From Gnetum montanum (lineage: Eukaryota > Streptophyta > Gnetopsida > Gnetales > Gnetaceae), in contig MNCI01000579.1 of the NCBI GenBank assembly GCA_015680685.1, positions 625,841-689,840 of the forward strand: a stretch of DNA of 64,000 bases, read 5' to 3'. A program made the position numbers and the translations under genes. A model generated the notes under the pieces. It was given only the letters and a program-made list of their open reading frames with translations, did no database searches and was not told the origin of the DNA. Position 1 is the first letter of the stretch; each line of letters starts with the position of its first letter. Positions 21,200 through 32,265 of this stretch are shown one piece after another.

Positions 21200-24093
21200 A
21201 CAAAACATTCCTTAATGATGTGAAACTTGTTGGAGAAGATCAAATGGTCCTAGGTGGTGGTGGTTCCTAAAGCTCTGAGGAACCTTCACTGGCTTCATGC
21301 ATTGGTAGTGGCTAAGGCAGCTATGGTTGTCCTATTGTTGTTGCAACTTTAGGTGGGAGGTAGAAGCATCAAGTAGTACTTTCATTTTCTCCTCCTTACT
21401 CCTAGGATCATGCATCATCCACACAACTTTCCTAATATGGGTTGGAATTGGCACATTCCAAGGACACGAGATTGCTAGAAACAACTTCTTGACATTGACA
21501 AACTAGGTAGCAAACTATTTACATTCAATGTCGAATGCTCACACTATGTTCTTCAGCTTCTAGTAGTCATTCATCTGTCTGGCTAGCTCCTTGGTAATGG
21601 ATTGCTGATCTATGAATCGTCCTTTGAGGACTTCAAGTTTAGTGTTAGCAGTCTCAAGATTTTTCTTGATGTCCTTGTGGTGTTTGAACTCAACCTTGTA
21701 TAGCAAATATGAACTAGCCACTTGCTTCTCCAATGCTGACTACGACCATCCAACTATTAGCATTGCAAGGTTTATGTAACAAATATTAGCCAACTCCATA
21801 TACTCTATCATTTCTTTAATTTGCAACTCCTTCAAGCATATCTCTACTTTGTTGTAGGCATCAATCCCATCAAGGATGGGCTGCCGCATCTTTCTTCCTT
21901 GGTGGAGTTTTTGGAGGGCTTCATTTACTTTAGCCTTTATCATCTAGATTTATTTTTCATTTATTTCCTTTTGCAAGCCAACCTAGTCCATGTAGTGATT
22001 TTTCACCCTCTCAAACTTGAGAGCTTTGTTCTTCTAGGTGGTGATTTCAATGGAAAATTGTCACAAGGTGAATACCTCCTTCATTGATAGATTACGGTTC
22101 TCTATGGCCAATTTCCTTAGTTCAGTGTTAACTTTGGCAAGCTTCTCTTGTGGTTGATGAATGAATTCTTACATTTGATCTCTTTGAGCATCAACATTTC
22201 ACAGGCGATGATTTTGTGTGATTAGTGCTTCATTTTCATGATGCATTTTATTCAAGTCCTTTTTAATTGAATGTGTTTCAACTTCTACCATGGATTGTTT
22301 GAAGATGGCCATTATTGCTTCCTCTTCGACCTTTTGAAGTCATTCTTGAAGCTGTTTGATAGCTTCATCTCTTATCATTATTGGGCTGAGGATTGTTTAC
22401 TCTGCAAGTTAGGTATGAAGTTCAACAACCTCCATGACCAAGCATTGATTTTTCTCTTGGACCATTTCTAGTTGTCTCTTCAAAATGATGAATTTTCCCC
22501 TTTCATTTAATAGCTCTAACTGGGCTGTAGTGACATTCTCTAGAAGATCAAAAATATCTAGAGTTAGTTGCTCAGTTCCTACCAGCTGTTCCAGTAGTTG
22601 TTCATGTTGGGCTATGTTCAATTTTTCACTAACTGTGCTTGTAGACATTTGCACATCTTGGAGTGTAGATACATCTAGTATAGATGCCATAGGTGCATTC
22701 AATGCTTTAGCTACATGGTCAGCTACCACTTCTGTCATTGTTTCCTACCCTTAGTGTTGCATCACCAAGACAGTTGCCTCTTCACCTGCTTCTAACTTTA
22801 TCAAGAAAGTGGCATCATTCCCAAAGATTTTTGGGAATAGATGATGTATTGCTAATGATACCATTACCTCATAAGAATTGGGATCCAACCTTGAAGGTAG
22901 CTATGTTTTTTGGGTAGAGAAAATGAAACCACCCCTCTCCATCTAGCTAACTATTTGGGCCACCTCATTAAGGTGACTTATTGTTGGTTGATACATAGAC
23001 GGATCCATCCCACTTGTTCTTTCCTATTTCTCTTGTTCTCTCAAGAGCTACTCTTGGATTTGTTGCATATTCTTAAGGACTGCATAGGCCTTTGGTGTTG
23101 TCTCCTGAGTGGGTGGTGATGGTAACAACTTCTCTTCTTGGATGGCTTTTGGCATTTTATCCTTCATGATTTTTTCCCATGAGGCTAAGGGAGTATGCCT
23201 GAGAGTGCCATTTGAATAGCAAAAAATACCTATGCTCTTTCAAAGTATTCTTATAAGGCATGGAAAGGGCAAGGTCCTCCTTCCACATTCGTTCTCCTTG
23301 AAAAATTTCTCAATCTTCAAATTAATTAGGTGTGAAAGGTTAATGGGAAATTTCCCACTAAGAGTGATGCATGCACGAGCGGAGAAGGTAGTCACCTTAC
23401 TTGGCCTCACCATTGAATTGAGGTGATAATTCGTAATCTTGAAATAAATTTTCTATGCTAGTGTGAGTGCACCATACTCGTTACGGTCCACCCCATAGCA
23501 TCACTAGGTCCACTTCCTTTTTGCCTCAGGGCCACCTTTTATTGATATCTTTGCCAATTTTGTTCTGATGTCTAGAAAACCTAGTTCTTGTACGATGGCC
23601 TCTACCGAGTAGGACACTTGAACATCCTTGATTTTTACAATGGACCTTGGCCTTTTGCTATTCTATAAGAGATAGGTCTCTCCCATGTACCACTCCGCAC
23701 TGGTTGTGATAATTGGCCATATGGGAGAGGTTTGCAATTATGTTCTGACATCCTCTAGATCTTTTTCCAAAAATGGCCTGAAGTTTATCTCTTGAAGAAC
23801 TAATCTTTAGATCTCTTGGGACTTAATGATGTCTAGGTAGACTTGAGTTAGAGTTACCTCAAGCCTTGGCAAAGGTCCAGGCACTTCTGCTCATTGAGAT
23901 TATTTTGTAGACACTTCTTCTTCTAGATCTGTCAAACAAATTCCACTTTGGGCTCCTCACGAAGAGGTCCCATTACATGGGTTTCCTCTTATTGTTCTTG
24001 GCCTTGTTCCTATTGGCCCCTTCCATCTTTGGGTTGTTTCTCCTATGGTTGTGAGGGTTCTCCTTCCTGTGGATGCTTTTGTTTGGATGCCAT
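21200..24093 (-). pseudogene. D third ORF (ORF3)
   Basis: The start is the ATG at 24093 (MASKQKHPQEG), next to a splice acceptor. N-terminal basic/Pro-Gln region; a middle domain at about 23150-23780 (EWYMGETYLL, KIKDVQVSY, VRPSKVTTFSARACITLSGKF, LINLKIEKFFKEN, LPFPCLIRIL); a Gln/Pro linker. From about 22740 down to 21500 comes a long heptad-rich coiled coil (LLEQLVGTEQLTLDIFDLLENV ... FIILKRQLEMVQEKNQCL; VNEALQKLHQG). The frames 22409-22738 and 21740-21943 are intact pieces. About 950 codons if whole; many stops. The LPFPCLI..L stretch recalls plant 'putative transposon protein' domains, but that is from memory and unproven. No transmembrane helix, so not env-like. Confidence 0.7.
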
Positions 24094-24400
24094 CTACAAT
24101 CACAATAGAACGATGTATTAGCAATCATTGTGTAACCTTAAAATAGTTCGGATACCTTAACTCTTGAGGGTAGTAAAACTTGGATAAGTTGTAATTATGG
24201 CTGATTTAATTAACTTAATTGTTATTTCTATTTATGCCTTATCATTGATAAATCATCTCGAAGGTTGTTGGAAGGGTTAACTTGAAAAAAGTTGATGCTT
24301 ATGTATGATTAAGGTTACTAACCCTTGGGGGAATTAGAAATTTGTTTTGAAAATTGCATTAAAAACCTAAGGTTTATGGCCCCCAAAATAAAGAACTTAC
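24094..24400 (-). other. D leader intron of ORF3
   Basis: Donor on minus ccaaag|gtaagttc (first intron base 24400). The acceptor tattgtgattgtag ends at 24094, followed by ATG. A G5 run lies about 12 bases into the intron, as in Z and E. Confidence 0.65.
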
Positions 24401-24534
24401 CTTTGGTAAGTGTAGGATCAAAAAATGGAGTGATTTGGACAAATAGTTTGAAAGTTATGGGCTTTGGAAGGTTTTGTGCTATGAAAAATTGCAAAAATTT
24501 CTTGTCTGTTATGAGAAAATGACAAAAAATTCTA

Positions 24535-24665
24535 AAGTGTATAGCGGTATATATACTATTTTTGTATTGCATTGACGAGGCCTTGATGATGGGGCCTTGT
24601 CAACAAGGTCGACTACATCGACGAGGCCTCAATGATGTAGTTGTTGATCATTGTTGACTCCTATT
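24535..24665 (-). promoter_or_regulatory. D internal, LTR-like promoter for ORF3
   Basis: On minus: 'catcattgaggcctcgtcga' (about 24617-24636), 'gaccttgttgacaaggcccc' (about 24591-24610) and 'caaggcctcgtcaatgca' (about 24571-24588), then agtatatatacc (about 24546-24557). The same motifs, order and distance to TATA occur in D's own U3 (20815-20980 with TATA at about 20795). Strong resemblance by eye. Confidence 0.7.
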
Positions 24666-26133
24666 AACTTTGGTCAAACTTTCAAAATACAAGAAATTTT
24701 TCGATGAAATTGGGGTCAAATGAAAGCTTAGAAGACCAAGAATAGTATGAAATCATGAGAAGAGGGCGTTGAAGTTCATAAATTAGAAAAAAATAAAGAA
24801 AATTTAATTTAATGAATGAATGCAATGAAAGATTAAGGAGTACTAAGCAGTTTATACAATGGAAAATACAAAATATAAGATTGTAGCGATGTCATAGGTA
24901 AGGAACCTTAACTAATCAAGCCAAAATATATGCAAGTGGGTCCTCCCCATAATAGTTTCATGCCCTTTTTACCCTTGCATAACCTCAACTAAGGAGTTCA
25001 TGGACCCCATAGTTGATTTAATGATCATGAAAAGTTAAGAACCAACCTAAAAGAGTTCACTCAAAAAAAATCCCAATGCTTCAGACTAAGACATTGAGCA
25101 TAACGTAGAACTTAGTAGTGAGGTGAGTTATGGCAGCATGGATGGATGATAGAGAAGGTGAAATGGAGTTCCAAATTGAGGTCATAAGAAGTCCCTTGTG
25201 GAATTGTGGTTAAAATGACCTGAGAAGTTCCATCCTTAGTCTAGATCAAAGCCATCCACTTTCAATGACTTCACATCACCACTCTAAGACTGATCCACCC
25301 ACTCAAGACACAAGAGTGTTCCCGTAAGACAACCACCATTCTACAAAGAGGAGAGAAGGAGGAAGTGAGAGAGAGAGGATCTTAGTTAGAGGGGACATTT
25401 AAGCATAGGTGTATGTCTTTTGAGTCCCATAACCAATGCTTGTAGCCTTTTTATTTGTCCAAGGGGTATGCTTTAAATTGTCATTGTTATTTCTTTTTTG
25501 AAATGGGAACCACATCATGTGAGGGCTTCCCATCATTGATGGTATGGAATGGTAAGAAGTCTGTAAAAAACACTTAAGCACTCAAGAAAGAAGAAGAGTA
25601 TAAAAAGTATTGAGTTCCCTTAAAGTCACACCCTTTACAAACCTTTGGATCCTTCCTAATTCCGAAACTACCAAGGTCACTAATCGATTAAAAATTTCTT
25701 TAATGAAAAAGGAACCTCAAATTCCCAGAATAAGGAAAACCATAGAGTTCTTTGGATGGGTGGATGATGTGGACTCACTGCTTGTCCCATAAAAAATAAA
25801 CCATGTGAAAGTCATTAGACATCAAAATTCAAAAATAGAAACTAGACATCGACAATCACACATTAAGCACAAACCATCATTAGTAAATATCAACAGTTGC
25901 ATTGTGTTCTATGACAATAAAGTAGATTTATTAGCTAAAATGAGAAAATATCATACTTAATCAAGAGAAATATAAGAAACATAATAAAGTAAAATATATA
26001 AGAAAGTGTAAAATAATCAAGAAAATTTAAATGTACTAAAAATGGTATAAAAATTAAAAAATTTAAAAAATCAAAAATGTGAGAAAAAGGTAGAAAAATT
26101 GAGAGGCCATGGTAATGGTTAGCATGTATGGCC
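24666..26133 (-). other. D post-integrase spacer (non-coding)
   Basis: Reverse-strand equivalent of A 14181-15669. Conserved blocks: the 'agtgagtccacatcatccac' block at about 25760, the 'aaagcataccccttggacaa' type block around 25460, 'gttatgggactcaaaagaca' near 25415, and a final AT-rich part. No conserved frame. Confidence 0.7.
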
Positions 26134-26146
26134 ATCTCCCCCATGA
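26134..26146 (-). promoter_or_regulatory. D internal polypurine-tract copy
   Basis: On minus cagtcatgggggagatggcc, so close to the 3' PPT (caatcatgggggtatgatga) that both probably derive from one sequence. Confidence 0.65.
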
Positions 26147-26219
26147 CTGAGTTGGAAGGAGGAGATCCGAAAAATAGAACATGGGTGTCCATCAGGTAAG
26201 GTGACATTTACACTAGCCA

Positions 26220-27540
26220 ATCTTAGTTCTAGGAAAGGTTTAATTTGTTAGATATTGACCAACTACTTTTTATTTGGGCTATCAAGCTTATAAATCATCA
26301 TAGCCCTAGAGGGAAAGGTTTGATCAATTATATAAGGTCCCTCCCACAATGTTTGAAATTTTTTCTTTTGAGGTACATGTGTGGGGTTCTAGTAGAGGAT
26401 CTTATCTCTTGGTTAAAACCTTACTTTCCTATTTCTAAGATCATGGTGTTACTTGTTGAATGCCTTGTTCACCTCATTCAAAGATAGGGTCACTAAGTGA
26501 TTTTCATTTAGCACATTTAGATTGATTAATCTTTCCATTTTGCTAAACTTAGGTCAAGGTTTAGATCATAGGATATTGAGAGTGTACAGAGAATATATTG
26601 AATTTGGAGTATTAGAAGTTTCTTATACACTAACTCATAAGGAGAATATCCAATAGGAAGTTTCCAAGTTGATCGGTAAGCCTAGAGAGCATCATTAATT
26701 TTTGTGCTCCAATCCTTCCTATATTTGCTAATGGTTCATGTTAATATTTTTGTAATCTCTTGATTGGTTACCTTTGCTTGAGCATTGGTTTGGGAGTGGT
26801 AAGGTGTTGTTAATTTATGTTCTACCCCTGCATTAATTTTCTAAATGTGGAATCTATGAAATGAGTTCCATTATCAAAAATTAGTGAACATGGCACCCCA
26901 AACCTATTTACAATATTTTGTTGTATAAATCTAGTGACGATGGATGATGTGCAATCTGTAATAGCTATTGCTTCAACCCATTTTCTGCAATAGTCAATTG
27001 CTACTATAATATATGCTTTTCTATTAGACATGGGTGTGATGGGACCCATGAAGTCAACACCCCATATGTCAAAAGGTTCAAGTGGTTAGATCTACTATTG
27101 AGGACTTTCCATATGAGTGGTCATCCCCCCTTCATGTTGACAATATTCACAAGACTTGATAAAGTGATGAACATCCCTAAAGATTGTAGGCCAATAGTAT
27201 CTTTCCATCAGGATTTTTATGGCTATGCATCTCCCTACATAGTGGCCTCCGCAATGTCCTTCATGAGCATCCTAGAGAATGCATAGTTGATTTTCATCAG
27301 GGACACACCAACGGATCAAGCCATTGGCACACACCTTGTAAAGGTGTTCATTGATTTCTATGAAGTATTTGACCCAATGAAGAAATTGTTGCTTTTTCCT
27401 AAAACCCAGGTCTTGTGGCATCTCTTGAGTGAAAAGATATGTGAGGATGTCGTTATATCATATTGTTTTCTCAGGTGTATCTTCATTTATTACTCCAATA
27501 AAGAAGAGTTCATTTGGAAATTAATCAAAGAGTGGGCTTG
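26220..27540 (-). pseudogene. pol: D integrase
   Basis: Zinc-binding region at about 27090-27280 (HEGHCGGHY, CEYCQ). The intact 75-codon frame 26822-27049 carries GPITPMSNRKAYIIV, KWVEAI and FDNGTHF with the second catalytic Asp. Downstream on minus, the triad Glu position reads Lys (codon AAG in AQAKV, about 26770-26784). WKLPIGYSPYELVY lies at about 26630-26680. The C-terminus ends near 26220. Missing Glu, plus stops, make it dead. Confidence 0.85.
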
Positions 27541-28440
27541 CATCTATCATGATATGGAATGGTTTGGACCAATTTGGTGCTTGTAGGATTGGTGTTTCTA
27601 CAAGTTTCTTTTTTAATTGTTGGAATGAATTTTCACATTCCTTGATCCAAATGAGTGATGCATCTTTCTTTGTAAGCTCTACCAACAGCTTTGCAATCTT
27701 AGAGAAATTCTCAATAAAGTGTTGGTAGTAACTAGTATGTCAAAGGAATGATTAAAAATCTTTGATAGTCTCTAGTTGGCTTGTTAATCCTTGGATGACC
27801 CTTATCATTTTTAGGTCTACCTCAATCCCTTTTTGCAAAATTTTGTGCCCTAGCACAATGCCTTCTTGGACCATGAGATGGCTCTTTTGCTAATTCAATT
27901 GTAGGTTTGTCTTAACACATCTCTTTAGTACTTATTCAAGTTAGTCCAAGGCTTACTCAAATGTAGCTTTGTAGGTGGAGAAATCATCCATGAAAACTTC
28001 AACACCACTACAGAGTTTTTGTTGAAAGATACTAAGGACTAAGTGTTGAAATGTTACAAGGGCATTGCATAGGCCAAATGGCATCTTATAGTATGCAAAA
28101 GTCCCCCAGGGACTCATGAATGTTGTCTTGGCTTAGTCTTTTGGCACAATTTGGATTTGGTTATAGCCACTACAACTGTGCACGAAACTATAATAACAAT
28201 GCTTGGATATGGTGCCTAATACTTGATCCATGAATGACAAAGGAAAGTAATCCTTAAATGTTGCCATATTTAACAATCCAAAGTCAAGGAAAACCTGCCA
28301 TTTACCATCCTTCTTCTGTACAATTACAAGTGGGCTAACCCACTTACTATTTGTGATTGGACAGATAAACCTCACCTTGAGGAGTTGCTCTATCTCCTTC
28401 TTAACGATTTGCTTCAATTTGGGGTTTAGCTACTTTTGTG
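27541..28440 (-). pseudogene. pol: D reverse transcriptase, RNase H largely deleted
   Basis: The intact frame 28133-28417 shows ITNSKWVSPLVIVQKKDGKW, DFGLLNM and SGYNQIQIVPKD. VFMDDFSTY lies at about 27970-27997 with both catalytic aspartates. The connection domain (FLGHTSYY equivalent) is near 27730. RNase H starts FHIMIDAS (about 27550-27575) and then jumps within one codon to the pre-integrase linker that in A lies about 350 bp further on. The RNase H catalytic core is therefore missing. Confidence 0.85.
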
Positions 28441-28735
28441 GCTACCTTCTAGGCTTCATGGTTGGGTCAGTGTAGATGTAGTGATGGCATATCCTTGGAT
28501 CGATTCCTGTTACCTCTCGATATGACCAAGCGAAGGCTATTGACCATTTATTTACTACTTTCAACAAATTTTTTTTTCAAGAGCAAGTTTGGCATTAATG
28601 ATGATCAATTTACCTTTCTTTAAAACTGCATACTCCATTTCGACTAGTAAAGTTTTTAGTTCTAAGGGATCCTACTTGAAGTGATCAGGGATCTCTAACT
28701 CTCCCCAACAATTATCATCATCTTCATTAGAGAGC
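28441..28735 (-). pseudogene. D pre-RT linker; protease deleted
   Basis: Aligns with A 11230-11480 (GES.RSLITSS, then a K/L-rich stretch). Immediately upstream on minus is the gag tail, with nothing matching A 10490-11220; that interval contains the protease in A and F. The junction lies at a GATGAG microsatellite (28741-28790). Confidence 0.65.
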
Positions 28736-31163
28736 ACTAGTGATAGAGGATGAAGATGATGAGGATGAGGATGAGGATGAGGGTACTAGTGATAAAGGGT
28801 GATTAGCCAAAGTAGGTTGTGAGGGTTGGAGAGGGCTGTTGGATCAGAAGAAAGGTTGTTTCCTTGATTGATTATTTGGACCACTTGGTTGAAAAACTAG
28901 TTGTGAGTGTACAACCCTTGTAGCATTTCATTGCTATGGTTGTGAAGGAATTTCACCTTGCATGGATGGAGAAAGAGGTAATTGAGTGGAAGGTGGAGGT
29001 GGAGGTGCTAAGGGATGTGGAGGATGATAAGGATACTGATATGGGATTTTTTTCTCGAGTAGATGGTGCATGTGTTCAATGCTAGGATGATGCATGACTT
29101 GCGAAACTTCTAGGGGAGATAGGTTGTTGAACATAGTACTCGCATGGATCTGGTTGCCTATAAGGGTATTTTTGCCTTGGTGGTGGCATTTCCCAAAATT
29201 GTGGTTGGTACCACTGTTGGTATTGTTTATAAGGTTGTGGAGGAGTTCCACTTGGGTAGTAAGCTTGTTGTTGCTGGTGGAACTATCTTGAACTATCTTG
29301 AGGGTAAGGCAATAATCTTGGAGCTTACCTACATGCTAGGTGGGGGTTCAATGCATACACTCTAGATTCTTGTAAGTATGAAACCACAAGGAAACAATCT
29401 TTTGGAAGTTTATATTGATAGTGTCACATTCAGTTTCATCATTAGATTCAGACTTTGAAATTTCCTCTACTACAATAGCTTTGCCCTTACCTCTTTGGTA
29501 GGCATGTTTAGCTTCTTTTTGCCTCCTACAATTATGATCACTATTTTTCTCTTTGGATTCTTTAGTAATCTTCAAAGAGGTTTGAAACTTTTCATCCAAA
29601 GAGTCACATAAGTTATCAACCTTTGCTGAAATATCAAAAATAGATTTTTGGATAGACAAGATCTTTCTGTTCACCACTTCATCAAGTGGTGATTCCTCCT
29701 TGTCATAAAATTAGACCTCTCGTTTTTTGATGGATGGGTCCCTATTGCACTCTTCAGCACTCTTCCTTTTTCATAGCTCACCTTCTTCTTTTGCTACTTG
29801 CTCAATTAGCCTTTGGATCTAATGAGCTCTCATTTTAGACAACCTTCGTTGGACATATACTGCAAGGGTTCTTCATGTTTCTACCATAAGCCCATCTATG
29901 ATGTGGCAAAGTTGTTCCCTCTAAGAGTAACCATGGCTAGGGCATCTATGTAAGAGTGAATAGTATCAGCCCATGGTAGCATGCAAGGGTTTATGTGCTC
30001 CTTGTTTCTAGCCTTGGATTTGCCTTCTTAGATTAGACACTCTAGAGTATGTTTGATATTTATCATTGAATAGTTCTAACATGGCACTCCATCTTCAAAT
30101 AGATTTTAGTTCTAAAGATCGATACCAACTTTCAACTTCCTTAATGAGTGTCGTTGGAAAAAGCTTGAGTTTCTGCCACTCATTCTCGATATTCTGTAAG
30201 GCACAAGCATGTTGAAATGCTTGTAAATGTTTTATAGATTAGAATTGCATCTACCCTCAAATCTTGGGATATTATTCATATTTAGGCACTTGATCTAACT
30301 ATCCTTCATAAGCCTAGTTGGAATTCTTACTACCTCCATAATGTTAAGCATACTTCAAGTTACTAGTAATGGTTCATCATCATTGCTACATTGATGATGC
30401 CGATGATGTTTTCAACCACCCTTCAATTTTGGTGGCCTTCACGGTCATTATTTCATTGATCACCTTCATCAAAGTTGTTTCGACACTAGCTTCTATGAAA
30501 ACTATTAGATGAAGAGGAATGTTTGGAATTAGATGAATAGGATGAATAGGAAAGAGGACCACCATTGCCATCACGGTGTCTACCACCACTCTTATGCTTT
30601 TTATGATCTCCATCATTATATCCCTTATTATTGCGATGTTCAACCAAGTCCCTACCTTGGATATCACTCTTCCTTGAACCTGATTTATGAATAGTTGATC
30701 ATAGGGTCAAGTTCACACCCTCACCATCATTAGCAAGGGGTGGAGAATCTTCATGTTGAGAACCTTCCAAAGGAGGATCCTCTTTATCCTCTTGATCTAG
30801 TAGAAACAAGGGGTTAGTATAATGTTTTCCCTTTGTAGATTCATGGAGTCTTTCTTGTCATCTATCTCGCTTACCTTGAGTTTTAGTGGGATGATAATTT
30901 CAAGTGTCATATCCATTCACAATGTACTCTTCATGAAGATCTGCTATGCCCAACTTCTTAAGGGTTTTAATTAGCATTCCAGGCATAGATCTATTGAGGA
31001 GAAAAGTAATATTGCCCTCCATATCATGCCATCACATTTATTCATCCTGATATAGGATGAAGATGAAATTTGGCACAAACTCATTTGGATGAGTGTATAC
31101 CACCTTGCATTCCTATGGGATTGGTGCTTTAGTATTGTCATGCTTATGAGAAGAAGAAGACAT
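28736..31163 (-). pseudogene. gag: D gag
   Basis: ATG at 31163 (MSSSSHKHDNTK). CKVVYTHPNEFVPNF and DMEGNITFLL follow, then 'KKLGIADLHEEYIVNGYDT' in short blocks (about 30890-30975). A Ser/His linker (30386-30667 is its out-of-phase shadow) precedes the gag core (about 29650-30290). The frame 29348-29677 reads DEKFQTSLKITKESKEKNSDHN and YQRGKGKAIVVEEI. The Gln/Pro/Tyr-rich tail spans 28930-29300. Same domain order as A. Several stops. Confidence 0.85.
28741..28790. repeat. GATGAG microsatellite at a deletion junction
   Basis: About eight degenerate gatgag/gatgaa units. A has only 'ctcatcctctacatc' here. The expansion sits where D's protease segment is missing. Confidence 0.7.
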
Positions 31164-31297
31164 TTTGTAAAACAAAATGAAATTATTAGTGTGCTTTTAT
31201 ATTTTATTTATAGTGAAAATGATATAACCTTAGGTTCGTACAACGATATTAGTAATATTCACTTAGACCTAAATAGCACACATTCTACAAAAAAAGT

Positions 31298-31315
31298 TCT
31301 CAACAATGGTGCCAA
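31298..31315 (-). promoter_or_regulatory. D primer-binding site, tRNA-Asp type
   Basis: On minus ttggcaccattgttgaga, next to the 5' LTR edge. Decayed TGGCGCCGTTGCCGGGGA. Confidence 0.8.
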
Positions 31316-32260
31316 TGATGAGTGGCCAAGTATCCCTATGCCCAACCATATGAATCATAAAGCATTCATGCGTGACTTGATCGAATTATGCAGACTTTAT
31401 CATTTCCAATGCACTAGCCCTTTAGGAAGTGAATCTAACCTTAAATTCAATTGTTGTCTACCAAATTACACTTGTGATATACATTGGTATGGTTAAGTGT
31501 AACTGAGGCATCTGATTTTTATCATTTTGTATTTTATATTTTGTGTGCTCAAAATGTAGGTGAAAGGAATTTAATTAACTAATCTAAATTAATTAATTAA
31601 CTACTATTTAACTAATCCTAACATAAGTATCTATTTCCACTTTCCATACACGTCCTGAACCCATGTATCTGCTGCTAGGTGACCAAACACTACGCTACTA
31701 GGCATACCAAGCAATCACGTTGCTAGGATTACCAAGTGAATGCGTGTTATGCTTGAAGTAGTCATACTTATGTATTTAATCTCTCTAGCTTTATAATATC
31801 ATTAACTCAATTACTAGAAAATATTTGTGAAATAATTGAAAATAATTAACAAATAATTGAAAACATTGAATGCATAAACAAAAGAGCTAATCTATCCAAA
31901 GTGCTGCAAGGTTTATCAGAAAGCTCATCTTATTGCCACACACATTGTTGTGCTCAGGTACAACAATGCTCAAATAAAAATTTATACACTCAATGACTTT
32001 TGTTGCGGGCACCTAGGGAAAAAATTTTCTAACTTTCGAATGGAAAAAATGCAAGAGCTTTACTACTACTAAAATCTAGACTCCCCATAAATGTGGCTAG
32101 TATGCGCATATTTATAGATGATGGACAGACACCGTGTCGACAAGACATTACTGACACAAGTTAAGATGCGTTGATGGGGCCTCGTGAACAAGGCCTCGTT
32201 GATGTAGTTGGTTGTGTCAATGAGGCTTTGGCAATGCAACCAACAAACAATGACTCATCA
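31316..32260 (-). repeat. D 5' LTR
   Basis: On plus TGATGAGTGG ... TGACTCATCA. One copy of the 48-bp U3 unit. TATA (reverse of atatttatag) at about 32107-32117; the polyadenylation block (reverse of gaaagctcatcttattgcc) at about 31920-31940. 945 bp. Confidence 0.92.
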
Positions 32261-32265
32261 CATGT
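32261..32265 (+). repeat. D target-site duplication, right copy
   Basis: catgt, paired with aatgt at 19993-19997. Confidence 0.75.

Larger units (their letters stand above)
19998..32260 (-). mobile_element. Element D: full-length Athila-like retrotransposon nested in C's gag
   Basis: Minus strand, 12263 bp. From right to left: 5' LTR 31316-32260, PBS 31298-31315, gag about 28730-31163, RT 27560-28440, integrase about 26220-27540, internal PPT 26134-26146, spacer, internal promoter about 24535-24665, leader intron 24094-24400, ORF3 about 21200-24093, PPT 20990-21001, 3' LTR 19998-20989. Both LTR ends and the target duplication are visible. The protease and most of RNase H are deleted. Confidence 0.93.

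Noticed and set aside
22485-22754. Ser/Trp-rich frame on plus in D
   Set aside because: Antisense shadow of the coiled-coil block of ORF3 on the minus strand.
31089-31496. 135-codon plus-strand frame
   Set aside because: It crosses D's gag start, PBS and LTR edge on the wrong strand.
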